The position numbers were made by a program, and so were the translations under genes. A stretch of DNA of 64,000 nucleotides from Caballeronia sp. SBC1 (GTDB lineage Bacteria > Pseudomonadota > Gammaproteobacteria > Burkholderiales > Burkholderiaceae), in the NCBI RefSeq assembly GCF_011493005.1, contig NZ_CP049156.1:3038001-3102000 (forward strand), written 5' to 3'. Below, one piece after another: positions 18,027 to 27,202 of the stretch. Positions within the stretch are counted from its first letter, which is position 1. Every line of letters starts with the position of its first letter. Below the pieces are notes generated by a model that did no database searches, had not been told where the DNA came from, and worked only from the letters and a program-made list of their open reading frames with translations.

Positions 18027-19442
18027 TCAGAATGGCAGCACGGCGTCAGCCTTCTCCGCCAAGATCACCCGGCGAAAATCTTCCTGAATCCGCTTGAGCG
18101 CTTCCTCGCTGTCAGCTTCAAACCGCATAACCACCACCGGCGTGGTATTCGACGACCGCGCGAGCCCAAAACCATCCGGATACTCCACTCGCAATCCATC
18201 AATAGTCAGCACATCGTCGGCACCCGTGAACTTCGCGTTCTTCTGCATCTTCGCGATCAGCTCAAAATTCTCACCCTCATTCAACTTCAACTGCAACTCA
18301 GGCGTAGACAGCGAATTCGGCAAATCATTGAGCAGCTTGCTCGGATCAGCCACCCGCGACAGGATTTCAAGCATCCGCGCGCCGGTATAAAGACCATCGT
18401 CGAAACCGTACCAGCGATCCTTGAAAAACACATGACCGCTCATCTCACCCGCCAAAGGCGCACCCGTTTCCCGCAGCTTGGCCTTGACCAGCGAATGACC
18501 CGTCTTCCACATCACCGGCTCGCCGCCCTGGTCACGAACCCACTTAGCCAGATTACGCGTGCATTTCACGTCATAAATGATCTGACCGCCCTTGTTACGC
18601 GACAACACTTCCTGCGCAAACAACATCAACTGACGATCCGGATAAATGATCTGGCCATCCTTCGTGACAACACCCAGACGGTCACCATCGCCATCGAAGG
18701 CAAAACCGATTTCCGCATCCGTCTCCTTCAACGCCCTGATCACGTCCTGCAGGTTTTCCGGATGCGCCGGATCGGGATGGTGATTCGGGAACGTCCCGTC
18801 AATGTCCGTGAACAGCTCAACCAGCTCGCAACCCAACGCCTTGAACAAACGCGGCGCAAGTTCGCCAGCCACGCCGTTACCCGCATCGATCACGATCTTC
18901 ATCGGACGCACAGGCTTGATGTCGCTGACAATCCGGTCAAGGTAGACCTGCTGGATATCGTATTCGGTGTACGTGCCCGCACCGCTCGTGAAATCGTCAT
19001 TCACAATGCGCTGATACAACGCCTGGATCTGGTCGCCATAAATCGCGGCGCCACGCAGCACCATCTTGAAGCCGTTGTAGTCGGGCGGATTGTGGCTCCC
19101 CGTCACCACAATGCACGAATCCACTCGTCGCTCGCCCTCAGGCAACGCAAGCGGCACGCTCGCGCCGAAATAACCCACGGGCGTTGGCACCATGCCAAGG
19201 TCGACCACGTCCACGCCGGCTTCACGCAAGCCGTCTGCAAGCGCGCCAACAAGCTCCGGACCCGACAAACGGCCGTCACGGGCCACGACGACCGAGTCGC
19301 CACCTTGAGCTCGGATCTCGCTGCCGAATGCGCGGCCAATGCTGCGCGCGACGCCGGTATCGACGGTCTTGCCCACGATCCCGCGAATGTCGTAAGCCTT
19401 GAAAATGGACTGGGTAACTGGTACTTGCGGTGACTGGCTCAT
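18027..19442 (-). CDS. manB: Phosphomannomutase/phosphoglucomutase
   Basis: A 471-residue alpha-D-phosphohexomutase (AlgC/ManB group) interconverting mannose-6-P and mannose-1-P, and often the glucose phosphates. The N-terminal FKAYDIRGIVG motif leads to the phosphoserine loop TGSHNPPDYNG (Ser116). The metal-binding DGDGD lies at 250-254 and the sugar-binding GEMSGHVFF at about 325-333. It supplies mannose-1-phosphate to the GDP-mannose pathway needed by the manC/gmd/fcl block 35 kb away, and possibly glucose-1-phosphate to galU. It stands alone between a repeat module and the divergent flippase gene. Confidence 0.94.
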   Translation of the reverse strand: MSQSPQVPVTQSIFKAYDIRGIVGKTVDTGVARSIGRAFGSEIRAQGGDSVVVARDGRLSGPELVGALADGLREAGVDVVDLGMVPTPVGYFGASVPLALPEGERRVDSCIVVTGSHNPPDYNGFKMVLRGAAIYGDQIQALYQRIVNDDFTSGAGTYTEYDIQQVYLDRIVSDIKPVRPMKIVIDAGNGVAGELAPRLFKALGCELVELFTDIDGTFPNHHPDPAHPENLQDVIRALKETDAEIGFAFDGDGDRLGVVTKDGQIIYPDRQLMLFAQEVLSRNKGGQIIYDVKCTRNLAKWVRDQGGEPVMWKTGHSLVKAKLRETGAPLAGEMSGHVFFKDRWYGFDDGLYTGARMLEILSRVADPSKLLNDLPNSLSTPELQLKLNEGENFELIAKMQKNAKFTGADDVLTIDGLRVEYPDGFGLARSSNTTPVVVMRFEADSEEALKRIQEDFRRVILAEKADAVLPF

Positions 19443-19938
19443 GGAATGGCTACCTGACTAATAATTTAAATGGTTCCGGGGCATCCCGAAGCGTCCCGGG
19501 TCACGAAGACCCCTTGATACAGACCTGCGGCCAACAATAAAAACCTGACTTGGCCAACGCACGAACGGCCAGAAACAATACCGGACGAATCGCTAAAAAA
19601 TAACGAAAGAAATTCGTATCGCGTGGCCTCGAACCCGCTGACACCCCTTCGGAGTTCCCTCAGCGTGTTTCGACCACACGTCAACCACGCGGTTGCGCGC
19701 ACTGTTCGCACCTATAATCGCAGTCTTTCCGCGCGGACCTGCGCAAATATTCTAATCCAATGCCCGGACGCTTTTTCACCGCGAAGTACAAACGTCACAT
19801 CGAATGGCGGAAAACCGCACGGTGGTTGACGGCTCCCGACGGGGTACCCGCACGGCTTGCAGCAAGTCCGGGCGGCTCTTTTACCGCAATCGCCATGCCT
19901 ATGGCTACTAAAGCCACTAAAACAGGCGCCGCCCGCGG
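19443..19938 (+). other. Intergenic region with one possible -10 element
   Basis: About 500 bases separate the divergent phosphomutase and flippase genes, with no coding frame of convincing composition. A perfect TATAAT occurs at 19713-19718, but no good -35 lies at 16-18 bases. If used, it would give a leader of about 215 bases to the O-antigen block. Nothing else was recognised. Confidence 0.3.
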
Positions 19939-21195
19939 ATGCTGAAACGGATCAAAAACCCCGACGTTACCAAGGCGCTGGCGAACATCGTCTGGCTCGG
20001 TCTCGAACGCCTCACGCAGATCGCGGTCGCCATTGCCATCAGCGGGCTGCTCGCGCGCTACTTCGGCCCGGATGTCTTCGGCAAATGGCAGTACGCGAAC
20101 ACGTTGCTGCTCGTGCTCTCGCCCATCACCTGGGTGTGCGGCGCCGAAATTCTCGTGCCAACCATCGTGAATCGCCCGCCAGGCCAGCTCGGCACGGTGC
20201 TCGGCAGCGCATTCGTGTTGCGCATGGGCGTATCGGCCGCAGCGCTCGTCCTCACATGGATCGGCATTGCCGCGGGGTTCACCGATCCACTCGTCGGCGC
20301 CATGCTCGCCGGCCTCGCCGTGACCATGCTGTTCCGCGAGCCGTTCGTCGGCGTGATCAACGCGTGGCTGCAAAGCATGACGTACAGCAAACCGCAATTG
20401 CTGACCAGCATGCTCACGGCGGCGGCCAAAGCCGCGCTCGTGTACGTGCTCGTGCGCGCAGCGGCAAGCCCGGCGCACTTCGGCTGGCTGTGGGCGCTGG
20501 AGGCGGCTGTCATCGGCGGGGTATTGATGCTGTATTACATGCATCGACACTGCGGCAAGCTCGGCTGGCACATCGACCGCTCGCTGTTCCGCCATTTCGC
20601 CAGCGCGGGAACGGTGTTCTGGCTCGGCCTCATTTGTATGTACCTGTTCCTGAAGCTCGACCGGCTCATGCTCGAGCGCCACATCTCGTTCGCTGATCTC
20701 GGCCGTTATTCCGCCGCGCAACAACTCAACGAAAACTGGATCACGCTTGCATTGATGCTCGCGCAGACGATCGCGCCGGCGTTCGTGTACCGAGTGCACG
20801 ATGCAGTCCAACTGAAGCGCAACGTCGGGCGGCTGATCGCCATGACGGCTGTGCTGATGATCGGCGGCGCGATCGTGCTGGACCTGCTCGCGGGTTTCAT
20901 CATCTCGCGCGTGTTCGGACCGGCTTATACCGAATCCATCAGCATTTTCCGCTGGGCGGTATGGCTCTCGGTGCCGGCTGGTATTGAAGCGATCGGGAAT
21001 CTCGTCGTACTTAAATACCAGGCGAAATTCGTGTTGCTCGCGAAGTGGCTGCTGGCGCTGGCGGTGGCTTTCGGGGTGAACCTGATCGCGATTCCGCGCA
21101 TGGGCAGCTACGGCGCGCTGATCGGGCTGGCGGCGGGGTATCTCGCGGCGGCATCGGTCAATTTCTACTACATCCGCTTCAGGCTGCGGGTATGA
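19939..21195 (+). CDS. wzx: Oligosaccharide flippase (Wzx-like, MATE/MOP superfamily)
   Basis: A 418-residue polytopic inner-membrane protein with about 12 predicted segments, no signal peptide and a basic N-terminus (MLKRIKN). It has the polysaccharide-exporter pattern GLERLTQIAVAIAISGLLARYFGP, and later SFADLGRYSAAQQLNENW. It would flip undecaprenyl-linked O-units across the membrane. The downstream GT2 gene starts within its stop codon (ATGA), and galE and a WecA-type transferase follow, so O-antigen assembly is the likely role. Wzx proteins diverge too much for substrate prediction. Confidence 0.85.
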   Translation: MLKRIKNPDVTKALANIVWLGLERLTQIAVAIAISGLLARYFGPDVFGKWQYANTLLLVLSPITWVCGAEILVPTIVNRPPGQLGTVLGSAFVLRMGVSAAALVLTWIGIAAGFTDPLVGAMLAGLAVTMLFREPFVGVINAWLQSMTYSKPQLLTSMLTAAAKAALVYVLVRAAASPAHFGWLWALEAAVIGGVLMLYYMHRHCGKLGWHIDRSLFRHFASAGTVFWLGLICMYLFLKLDRLMLERHISFADLGRYSAAQQLNENWITLALMLAQTIAPAFVYRVHDAVQLKRNVGRLIAMTAVLMIGGAIVLDLLAGFIISRVFGPAYTESISIFRWAVWLSVPAGIEAIGNLVVLKYQAKFVLLAKWLLALAVAFGVNLIAIPRMGSYGALIGLAAGYLAAASVNFYYIRFRLRV

Positions 21196-22019
21196 CGGCC
21201 TACTCACCCAACACGCCCATGCCATCTCCTACGCTCGACGACGTCACCGTGCTGATCCCGGTGTTCAACGCCCAGCACGGCCTGGACCGCACGCTCGCAT
21301 CGTTCTGCGAGCGTGCGCCAGTGCGCGTGCTGATCGTCGATGACGGCAGCCTTCCGCCCATCGTCGCGCCAGCGGTTGCGAACCTCGCGATCGAGGTGCT
21401 GCGGATGCCGCGCAATGGCGGTATCGAGCTTGCGTTGCAAACGGGCGTGGCCGCGCTGGCGGAACGCGGCGTCAAGTACGCCGCCCGAATTGATGCGGGC
21501 GATCTGGCGACGCCGTCTCGGCTGGAAAAGCAGCGCGCTTATATGGAAGCACATCCGAAAACGGCGGCGCTCGGGATGTGGACGCACATGGTGAGCACGG
21601 AGGGCGCGCCGCTGTTCGACCTTCGCCCGCCCACTGAGCCAGCGGCGATTCGCCGCGTCATGCTGCTGCGCTCCTGCTTCTCCCATCCAACGATGATGCT
21701 GCGCGTCACCCCCGTGATGGAAGCCGGCAACTACCGCGCGGAGTATCGCGCGGCTGAGGACCTCGATCTGTTCCTGCGCCTGATGCAACGCCACGACTGC
21801 GCGAATCTGCCGGAGTTCGGCGTGTATTACGAACTCAACGAGCAAGGCATCAGCGCGACGAAACGCCGTACCCAAACGCTGTCCACGCTGCGGCTGCAAC
21901 TGAAATACATGCGCCTGACAAACCTGCCCGACTGGCTCGGCGTGGCGAAAAGCATCGCGCATCTGACGCTGCCTTACGGCGCTCTGCGGGCGTTGAAAAC
22001 GCGCTTGTTTCGCGCGTGA
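21192..22019 (+). CDS. Glycosyltransferase family 2
   Basis: A 275-residue GT-A transferase. The opening VTVLIPVFNAQHGLDRTLASF, the VLIVDDGS motif near residue 47 and ARIDAGDLATPSRLEKQ (a DxD-like metal site) near 97 are typical. I start it at the ATG overlapping the flippase stop by 4 bases; the frame open from 21045 lies inside the flippase gene. It probably adds one sugar of the O-unit. Donor and acceptor are unknown. Confidence 0.88.
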   Translation: MTAYSPNTPMPSPTLDDVTVLIPVFNAQHGLDRTLASFCERAPVRVLIVDDGSLPPIVAPAVANLAIEVLRMPRNGGIELALQTGVAALAERGVKYAARIDAGDLATPSRLEKQRAYMEAHPKTAALGMWTHMVSTEGAPLFDLRPPTEPAAIRRVMLLRSCFSHPTMMLRVTPVMEAGNYRAEYRAAEDLDLFLRLMQRHDCANLPEFGVYYELNEQGISATKRRTQTLSTLRLQLKYMRLTNLPDWLGVAKSIAHLTLPYGALRALKTRLFRA

Positions 22020-22126
22020 TGCGAGACTTCGATGCAAGCCCTTGCTTCATGCCCCGAATTTAAAGCCCGCCATCCAGCGCCTGACATTTTCGTATCTCCG
22101 TATCTGTATCTGATAACCACCATCGA

Positions 22127-23278
22127 ATGAACGCAGAGAAATCCCGCCTTCGCATTGCCCTCGTCTGCAACACCGCCTGGGCGATCTACACCTACCGGCG
22201 CGGCTTGCTGCGGATGCTGATCGAACGCGGCGTCGAAGTCTCGGTGATCGCGCCGCGCGACCGGACTTTCGCGCCGCTCGAAGAAATGGGCTGCCGATGC
22301 GTCGAGCTGCCGGTAGCGTCGAAAAGCACCGATCCCCGCCATGACCTCCAGACCCTGGCCGCGCTGTATCGCGAATACCGCGCCACTCAGCCTCACATGG
22401 TGTTTCACTACACGATCAAACCGAACATCTACGGGTCGATCGCGGCGAAACTCGCCGGCGTGCCGTCCATAGCGGTCACCACGGGGCTGGGTTATGTGTT
22501 CATCCAGAAGAGCCGGACGGCGAGTGTCGCGAAGCGGCTTTACCGTTTTGCGTTCCGGTTTCCGCGCGAAGTGTGGTTTCTGAATCAGGACGACCGGCAG
22601 GCGTTCATTGACCAGAACCTGCTGGCTCATCCGGCGCGCGCGCGTCTGCTGCACGGCGAAGGCGTCGATCTCGACGACTACGCTTTTCAGCCGCTACCGC
22701 GCGCCAACCCGCAGACGGAAGGCTTTTTTTTCATTTTAATTGGCCGTCTGCTGTGGGATAAAGGCGTCGCGGAATACGTCGATGCAGCCCGCCGGCTGCG
22801 CCAGAAGTATCCGTATGCGCGGTTCCAGTTGCTCGGGCCCGTGGGCGTCGACAACCCCAGCGCCATCACGCTCGATGAAATGCAGGCCTGGCAGCGCGAA
22901 GGGGTCATCGATTATCTCGGCGAGGCGCAAGATGTCCGTGCGTTTATCGGCAATGCGGATTGCGTGGTGCTGCCGTCGTATCGTGAAGGCGTGCCGCGGA
23001 CCTTGATGGAGGCGTCGGCAATGGGACGCCCGATTGTCGCCACCGATGTCCCCGGCTGCCGCGAAGTCGTCGAAAACGGCGTAACGGGCCTGCTGTGCGA
23101 AGTAAAAAGCGCCGATAGTCTTGAGCGGCAGATGGAACAAATGCTTTTGCTGGGCTACGCGGCGCGCGTTGAAATGGGCATGGCGGGCCGCGCCAAAGTC
23201 GTGCGCGAATTCGACGAAAATGCGGTCGTCGAGCGTTATAAAGGCACAATACGCGCGGTTACCGGCGTTTCACTCTAA
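22127..23278 (+). CDS. Glycosyltransferase family 4
   Basis: A 383-residue GT-B enzyme. The N-terminal domain opens LRIALVCNTAWAIYTYRRGLL and contains FHYTIKPNIYGSIAAKLAGVP, a segment seen in O-antigen/capsule GT4 proteins. The C-terminal domain has IGRLLWDKGVAEYVDAA and the donor-binding SYREGVPRTLMEASAMGRPIVATDVPGC, given here in part. It lies between the GT2 gene and galE on the same strand, 107 bases after the former. Specificity is unknown. Confidence 0.88.
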   Translation: MNAEKSRLRIALVCNTAWAIYTYRRGLLRMLIERGVEVSVIAPRDRTFAPLEEMGCRCVELPVASKSTDPRHDLQTLAALYREYRATQPHMVFHYTIKPNIYGSIAAKLAGVPSIAVTTGLGYVFIQKSRTASVAKRLYRFAFRFPREVWFLNQDDRQAFIDQNLLAHPARARLLHGEGVDLDDYAFQPLPRANPQTEGFFFILIGRLLWDKGVAEYVDAARRLRQKYPYARFQLLGPVGVDNPSAITLDEMQAWQREGVIDYLGEAQDVRAFIGNADCVVLPSYREGVPRTLMEASAMGRPIVATDVPGCREVVENGVTGLLCEVKSADSLERQMEQMLLLGYAARVEMGMAGRAKVVREFDENAVVERYKGTIRAVTGVSL

Positions 23279-23301
23279 TTCACCCTCCGGGAGCGTTATT
23301 C

Positions 23302-24336
23302 ATGACTGGTCACACAAACGCGAAGGGCACGATCCTCGTTACGGGCGGCGCCGGTTTTATCGGCTCGCATACTTGCGTCGAATTGCTTGATGCTGGTTAC
23401 GGCGTTGTCGTGATCGACAGCCTCGTGAACAGCAACGCGGAATCGCTGAAACGCGTGGAGCAGATTACGGGCAAGAAGCTGGCATTCTACGAAGCCGATG
23501 TCCGCGATGAAACCGCCCTCGCCCGCATTTTCGATGAACACGCCATCACCGGCGCCATCCATTTTGCCGCGTTCAAATCGGTCGGTGAATCGGTGGCGAA
23601 ACCGATCGAGTATTACCGCAACAACATGGACAGCCTGCTCGTGCTGCTCGACACCATGCGCGCGCGTGATGTGAAGAAAATCGTCTTCAGCTCGTCAGCA
23701 ACGGTGTATGGCGTGCCGAAGAGCGTGCCTATCGACGAAACGTTTCCGCTGTCGGCAACGAACCCCTACGGGCAATCAAAGCTCATCGCCGAGCAGGTTT
23801 TGCGCGACCTGGAAATCTCCGATGCCGCGTGGCGCATCGCTACGTTGCGTTACTTCAATCCGGTAGGCGCGCATGAAAGCGGCTTGATCGGTGAAGATCC
23901 GGCGGGCGTGCCGAACAACCTGATGCCGTATGTGGCGCAAGTGGCGGTGGGCAAGCTGGAACGCCTGCGTATTTTCGGCAGCGACTACGCGACCCATGAC
24001 GGCACCGGCGTGCGCGATTACATTCATGTGGTCGATCTCGCGCGTGGTCACATCAAGGCGCTCGATGCCCTGGAAGCGCTCGACAGCAGTTTTGTCGTGA
24101 ATCTGGGCACGGGCCAGGGGTATAGCGTGCTGGATGTGGTCAAGGCGTTCGAGGCGGCGTCGGGCAAGCCTGTGCCGTATGAACTCGTCGGCCGCCGTCC
24201 GGGTGATATTGCCGAATGTTTCGCCGATCCGGCCGCCGCTGCGAAGCTGCTCGGCTGGCAAGCGGAACATGGTATTGAGCGGATGTGCGCCGATCACTGG
24301 CGCTGGCAGTCGCAGAACCCAAGGGGTTTTGCCTGA
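23302..24336 (+). CDS. galE: UDP-glucose 4-epimerase GalE
   Basis: A 344-residue extended SDR enzyme interconverting UDP-glucose and UDP-galactose (possibly the N-acetyl forms). The NAD-binding GGAGFIGSHT starts near residue 15. The catalytic set is Ser131/Ser132 (SSSATVYG) with Tyr156 and Lys160 in PYGQSK. A GGGAG ribosome site precedes the ATG. It would feed galactose to the O-antigen and possibly the exopolysaccharide. Confidence 0.96.
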   Translation: MTGHTNAKGTILVTGGAGFIGSHTCVELLDAGYGVVVIDSLVNSNAESLKRVEQITGKKLAFYEADVRDETALARIFDEHAITGAIHFAAFKSVGESVAKPIEYYRNNMDSLLVLLDTMRARDVKKIVFSSSATVYGVPKSVPIDETFPLSATNPYGQSKLIAEQVLRDLEISDAAWRIATLRYFNPVGAHESGLIGEDPAGVPNNLMPYVAQVAVGKLERLRIFGSDYATHDGTGVRDYIHVVDLARGHIKALDALEALDSSFVVNLGTGQGYSVLDVVKAFEAASGKPVPYELVGRRPGDIAECFADPAAAAKLLGWQAEHGIERMCADHWRWQSQNPRGFA

Positions 24337-24338
24337 CG

Positions 24339-24382
24339 TTTTGGTTCAGGCGTCGCCTGGTTTTGGTTCAGGCACCGCCTGA
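24339..24382. repeat. 22-base tandem repeat, each unit a small hairpin
   Basis: TTTTGGTTCAGGC-xx-CGCCTG occurs twice in tandem (24339-24360 and 24361-24382), directly after the galE stop. Each unit contains CAGGC-3 nt-GCCTG. The second is followed by a T-run (24388-24394), so it may act as a weak terminator or RNA-processing site between galE and the next gene. Confidence 0.6.
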
Positions 24383-24408
24383 CGCGTTCTTTTTAGTGGT
24401 TATTTTTC

Positions 24409-25518
24409 ATGCTCAGTTTTGCGCTCGGCTTTCTCGTTTCGCTATTCATCACGCTGTTGATCGTGCGGTTTGCCCATTTGCACGAAGGCCTTTCCGGCGA
24501 TAGCGATTTTGCCGGCGTGCAAAAGTTTCACGCGCGGTCCGTGCCTCGCGTCGGCGGGATTGGCATCCTGGTCGGGCTCATCGTCTCGGCCGTGCAGCTT
24601 CGATGGACCTATCCGGTTGTATCGAGCGGAATCCTCGCCATTGTTGCTTGCGGGATGCCGGCGTTTTTCTCAGGACTCGTCGAGGACCTGACCAAGCGGG
24701 TGACGCCGGTCATTCGCCTGGTGTGTACGATGGCTGCGGCCGCGCTCGCCTATTTCCTGCTGGGGATCGCGGTCACGCGCATCAGCGTTCCGCCGCTGGA
24801 CTTCTTGCTGACCTACGGCGTTATCTCGTGTCTCGTGACCGTGGTGGCGGTGGCGGCTTTGGCCAACGCGATCAATATCATCGACGGCTTCAACGGGCTC
24901 GCGTCCATGGTCGCGTTCATGATGTTTGCGTCGCTCGCGTACGTGGCGTTCCAGGTTCACGACCCGGTGGTGTTATCCGCGTCACTGATCATGATGGGCG
25001 CGGTAATGGGCTTTTTCATCTGGAATTTCCCCGCCGGGCTGATCTTTCTCGGCGATGGCGGCGCGTATTTCATCGGCTTCATGCTCGCCGAACTGTCCAT
25101 CATGCTCGTGATGCGCAATCGCGATGTGTCAGCGTGGTTCCCGGTGCTGCTGTTCATGTACCCGATCTTCGAGACGTGTTTCTCGATCTATCGGAAGAAG
25201 TTTATTCGCGGGATCTCGCCCGGCATTCCCGATGGCGTGCATCTGCATATGCTGGTTTATAAGCGCCTCATGCGATGGGCCGTTGGTGCGCAGAACGCGC
25301 GCGAAATCACGCGGCGCAACTCGCTGACTTCGCCGTATCTGTGGCTGCTATGCCTCGTTGCCGTGATTCCCGCCACGCTGTTCTGGCGGCACACGCTGCA
25401 TCTGTTCTGCTTTGTCGTGGTGTTTGCGGTCACCTACGTGTGGCTGTACGTCAGCATCGTCCGGTTTAAATCACCGCGGTGGATGGTGTTTCGGCGGACT
25501 CATCCGGTGAAGAAATAA
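24409..25518 (+). CDS. Undecaprenyl-phosphate sugar-1-phosphate transferase (WecA/WbpL type)
   Basis: A 369-residue MraY/WecA-superfamily (PNPT) enzyme with about 10-11 membrane segments that starts O-unit synthesis on undecaprenyl phosphate. Visible motifs are KFHARSVPRVGGIGI, NAINIIDGFNGLASM (aspartates for Mg and catalysis), FLGDGGAYFIGF and the cytoplasmic HLHML near residue 282, which replaces the HIHH of WecA. It is the last gene of the O-antigen block and is followed by a strong terminator. The substrate is probably an N-acetylated sugar nucleotide. Confidence 0.92.
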   Translation: MLSFALGFLVSLFITLLIVRFAHLHEGLSGDSDFAGVQKFHARSVPRVGGIGILVGLIVSAVQLRWTYPVVSSGILAIVACGMPAFFSGLVEDLTKRVTPVIRLVCTMAAAALAYFLLGIAVTRISVPPLDFLLTYGVISCLVTVVAVAALANAINIIDGFNGLASMVAFMMFASLAYVAFQVHDPVVLSASLIMMGAVMGFFIWNFPAGLIFLGDGGAYFIGFMLAELSIMLVMRNRDVSAWFPVLLFMYPIFETCFSIYRKKFIRGISPGIPDGVHLHMLVYKRLMRWAVGAQNAREITRRNSLTSPYLWLLCLVAVIPATLFWRHTLHLFCFVVVFAVTYVWLYVSIVRFKSPRWMVFRRTHPVKK

Positions 25519-25525
25519 CGGCTCC

Positions 25526-25565
25526 CGCGCCGGCAGTTTCCCTTGCCGGCGCGTTTCTTCTTTTA
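25526..25565 (+). terminator. Rho-independent terminator after the O-antigen block
   Basis: A perfect 10-base stem, CGCGCCGGCA (25526-25535) with TGCCGGCGCG (25544-25553), has an 8-base loop and is followed by TTTCTTCTTTT. It lies 8 bases after the initiating-transferase stop and just before the end of the convergent hydrolase gene. Confidence 0.9.
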
Positions 25566-26384
25566 GCTCGATGCAAACGCCAGCAAGTCGGCGTTCACCT
25601 TGTCCGCCTCGACCACGCACATGCCATGCGCGCCGCCCGGATACACCTTAAGCGTCGCATTCTTGACGATCTTCGCCGACAGTCTTCCAGCGGCATCAAT
25701 GGGGACGATCTGGTCGTCGTCGCCGTGCAGGATCAGGGTCGGTACATCGAACCTTTTCAGGTCTTCCGTGTAATCGACCTCTGAAAATTCCCTGATACAC
25801 GCGTACTGCCCGAGTATTCCGCCTAACATTCCCTGCGCCCAGAACGTATCGATTACGCCCTGCGACTTCTTGGCGTTATCGCGGTTGTAACCGAAGAACG
25901 GTACTGCCAGATCCTTGTAGAACTGCGAGCGGTCTCCCGCCACGCCTGCGCGGATTCCGTCGAATACGTCTTTCGGCAAGCCACCCGGGTTCGCTTCCGT
26001 CTTCAACATCAACGGCGGCACCGCGCCGATCAACACGGCCTTCGATACGCGCCCGGTCCCGTGACGCCCGATATAACGCGCGACCTCGCCGCCGCCCGTG
26101 GAATGACCCACCAGCATGGCGTCCTTCACGTCCAGTGCGTCGAGCACCGCGGCCAGATCGTCGGCGTAGGTGTCCATGTCGTTGCCCTGGCCCGGCTGGC
26201 CGGAACGCCCATGTCCGCGCCGGTCATGCGCGATGACCCGGTAGCCCTTCTGGACCATGAATAGCATTTGCGAATCCCACGCGTCCGCGTCTAGCGGCCA
26301 CCCATGCGAAAACACCACTGTTTTGCCCGAACCCCAGTCCTTGTAGAAGATCTCTGTACCGTCCTTCGTCTTGATCGTGTCCAT
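25563..26384 (-). CDS. Alpha/beta hydrolase, non-heme chloroperoxidase-like
   Basis: A 273-residue cytoplasmic hydrolase. The oxyanion strand [12 protein letters not shown], the nucleophile elbow GHSTGG (Ser95), an acid residue in [10 protein letters not shown] (about Asp223/224) and His253 in PGGAHGM complete the triad. This pattern is shared by cofactor-free haloperoxidases/perhydrolases and arylesterases, so the natural reaction is probably ester hydrolysis. It is not obviously part of polysaccharide synthesis and stands alone between two unrelated blocks. Confidence 0.9.
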   Translation of the reverse strand: MDTIKTKDGTEIFYKDWGSGKTVVFSHGWPLDADAWDSQMLFMVQKGYRVIAHDRRGHGRSGQPGQGNDMDTYADDLAAVLDALDVKDAMLVGHSTGGGEVARYIGRHGTGRVSKAVLIGAVPPLMLKTEANPGGLPKDVFDGIRAGVAGDRSQFYKDLAVPFFGYNRDNAKKSQGVIDTFWAQGMLGGILGQYACIREFSEVDYTEDLKRFDVPTLILHGDDDQIVPIDAAGRLSAKIVKNATLKVYPGGAHGMCVVEADKVNADLLAFASS

Positions 26385-27202
26385 CGAACGTACTCCTTAA
26401 GGTGAGATAACGCGCTACGTGCGCCGCCTGCTGTCCATTCATCGCCTTCGGCGCGGGCGTGACGCGTGGGGTTGGCGAAGGTTTACCGCGCCTCCGCCTG
26501 CGAATCTACGCCCTGACTCTGCTCCCTTCATGCGACATCTTGATGTTGTCCTCAAGCTCGATTGATCGCAGGAAACGGTAAGGCCGATTGACCGGAAGCC
26601 GGTCTGAAATACAGGCGTTCGTACAGGGTAGGCGACGAAAGCCGCGTCGCAAAGAATTGGCTGAAATCGTCTGACCACCGGCATGTGGCATTCCGTCGGC
26701 AAATTGCGATCCTCACCGCTTTACTGCATTTTTCCGCCGGCTCAAGCCCACTTTCATATACGCAGCGGTCCGCGGAACTCCTCCGGGAAAACGCGAATTA
26801 ATCAATCGCGCTCGTGAGGCCGCTTTAGTTCGCCGCAAAGCCAATGCTATAGAACTTATTACCCATGTTTACCTGAAGACTATTGAAAATTCCTGTTTTT
26901 TACTCATTCAGAAGGCCAAATCCGGCCGAAGCAAGGATTGCCCTATTAGTACAATTGCTTATGTCTGAACACATCCTATTGCAACTATCCGGTCCCTTAA
27001 CTATGGTGATAGACAAGGCTCGGCTAGGTAACATTATGAAAAGTAACATCATATATTTTTCTCCGTTTTATCCCTTACTCGTAAAAACCAGGCTACGACG
27101 ATTAAGTGTCTTCTTGGCAGCGCGGCCAAGAGACTATTGAAATTCGTCTATAAAAAAAAGCAAACGATAAACAGCGCAAATAAACCAGATTGGAGACCCA
27201 GA
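26385..27202. other. 818-base intergenic region, AT-rich in its right half
   Basis: Between the divergent hydrolase and OFA transporter genes. From about 26,830 to 27,190 the composition is visibly AT-rich compared with the rest of the window, with runs such as ATATATTTTTC and AAAAAAAAGC. The frame open at 26883-27140 begins at TTG with no ribosome site and is not convincing. The region probably holds the promoter and regulatory sites of the OFA transporter. Confidence 0.5.

Noticed and set aside
19795..21225. 476-codon minus-strand frame antisense to the flippase gene
   Set aside because: It is a shadow of a GC-rich coding gene: rich in Arg/His/Glu, with no domain and no ribosome site. The same applies to 18432-19433, 50859-52295, 53144-54652 and 27638-28777.
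26883..27140. 85-codon frame in the AT-rich leader of the OFA transporter
   Set aside because: It has a TTG start, no ribosome site and no recognisable features; open frames of this size are expected by chance.
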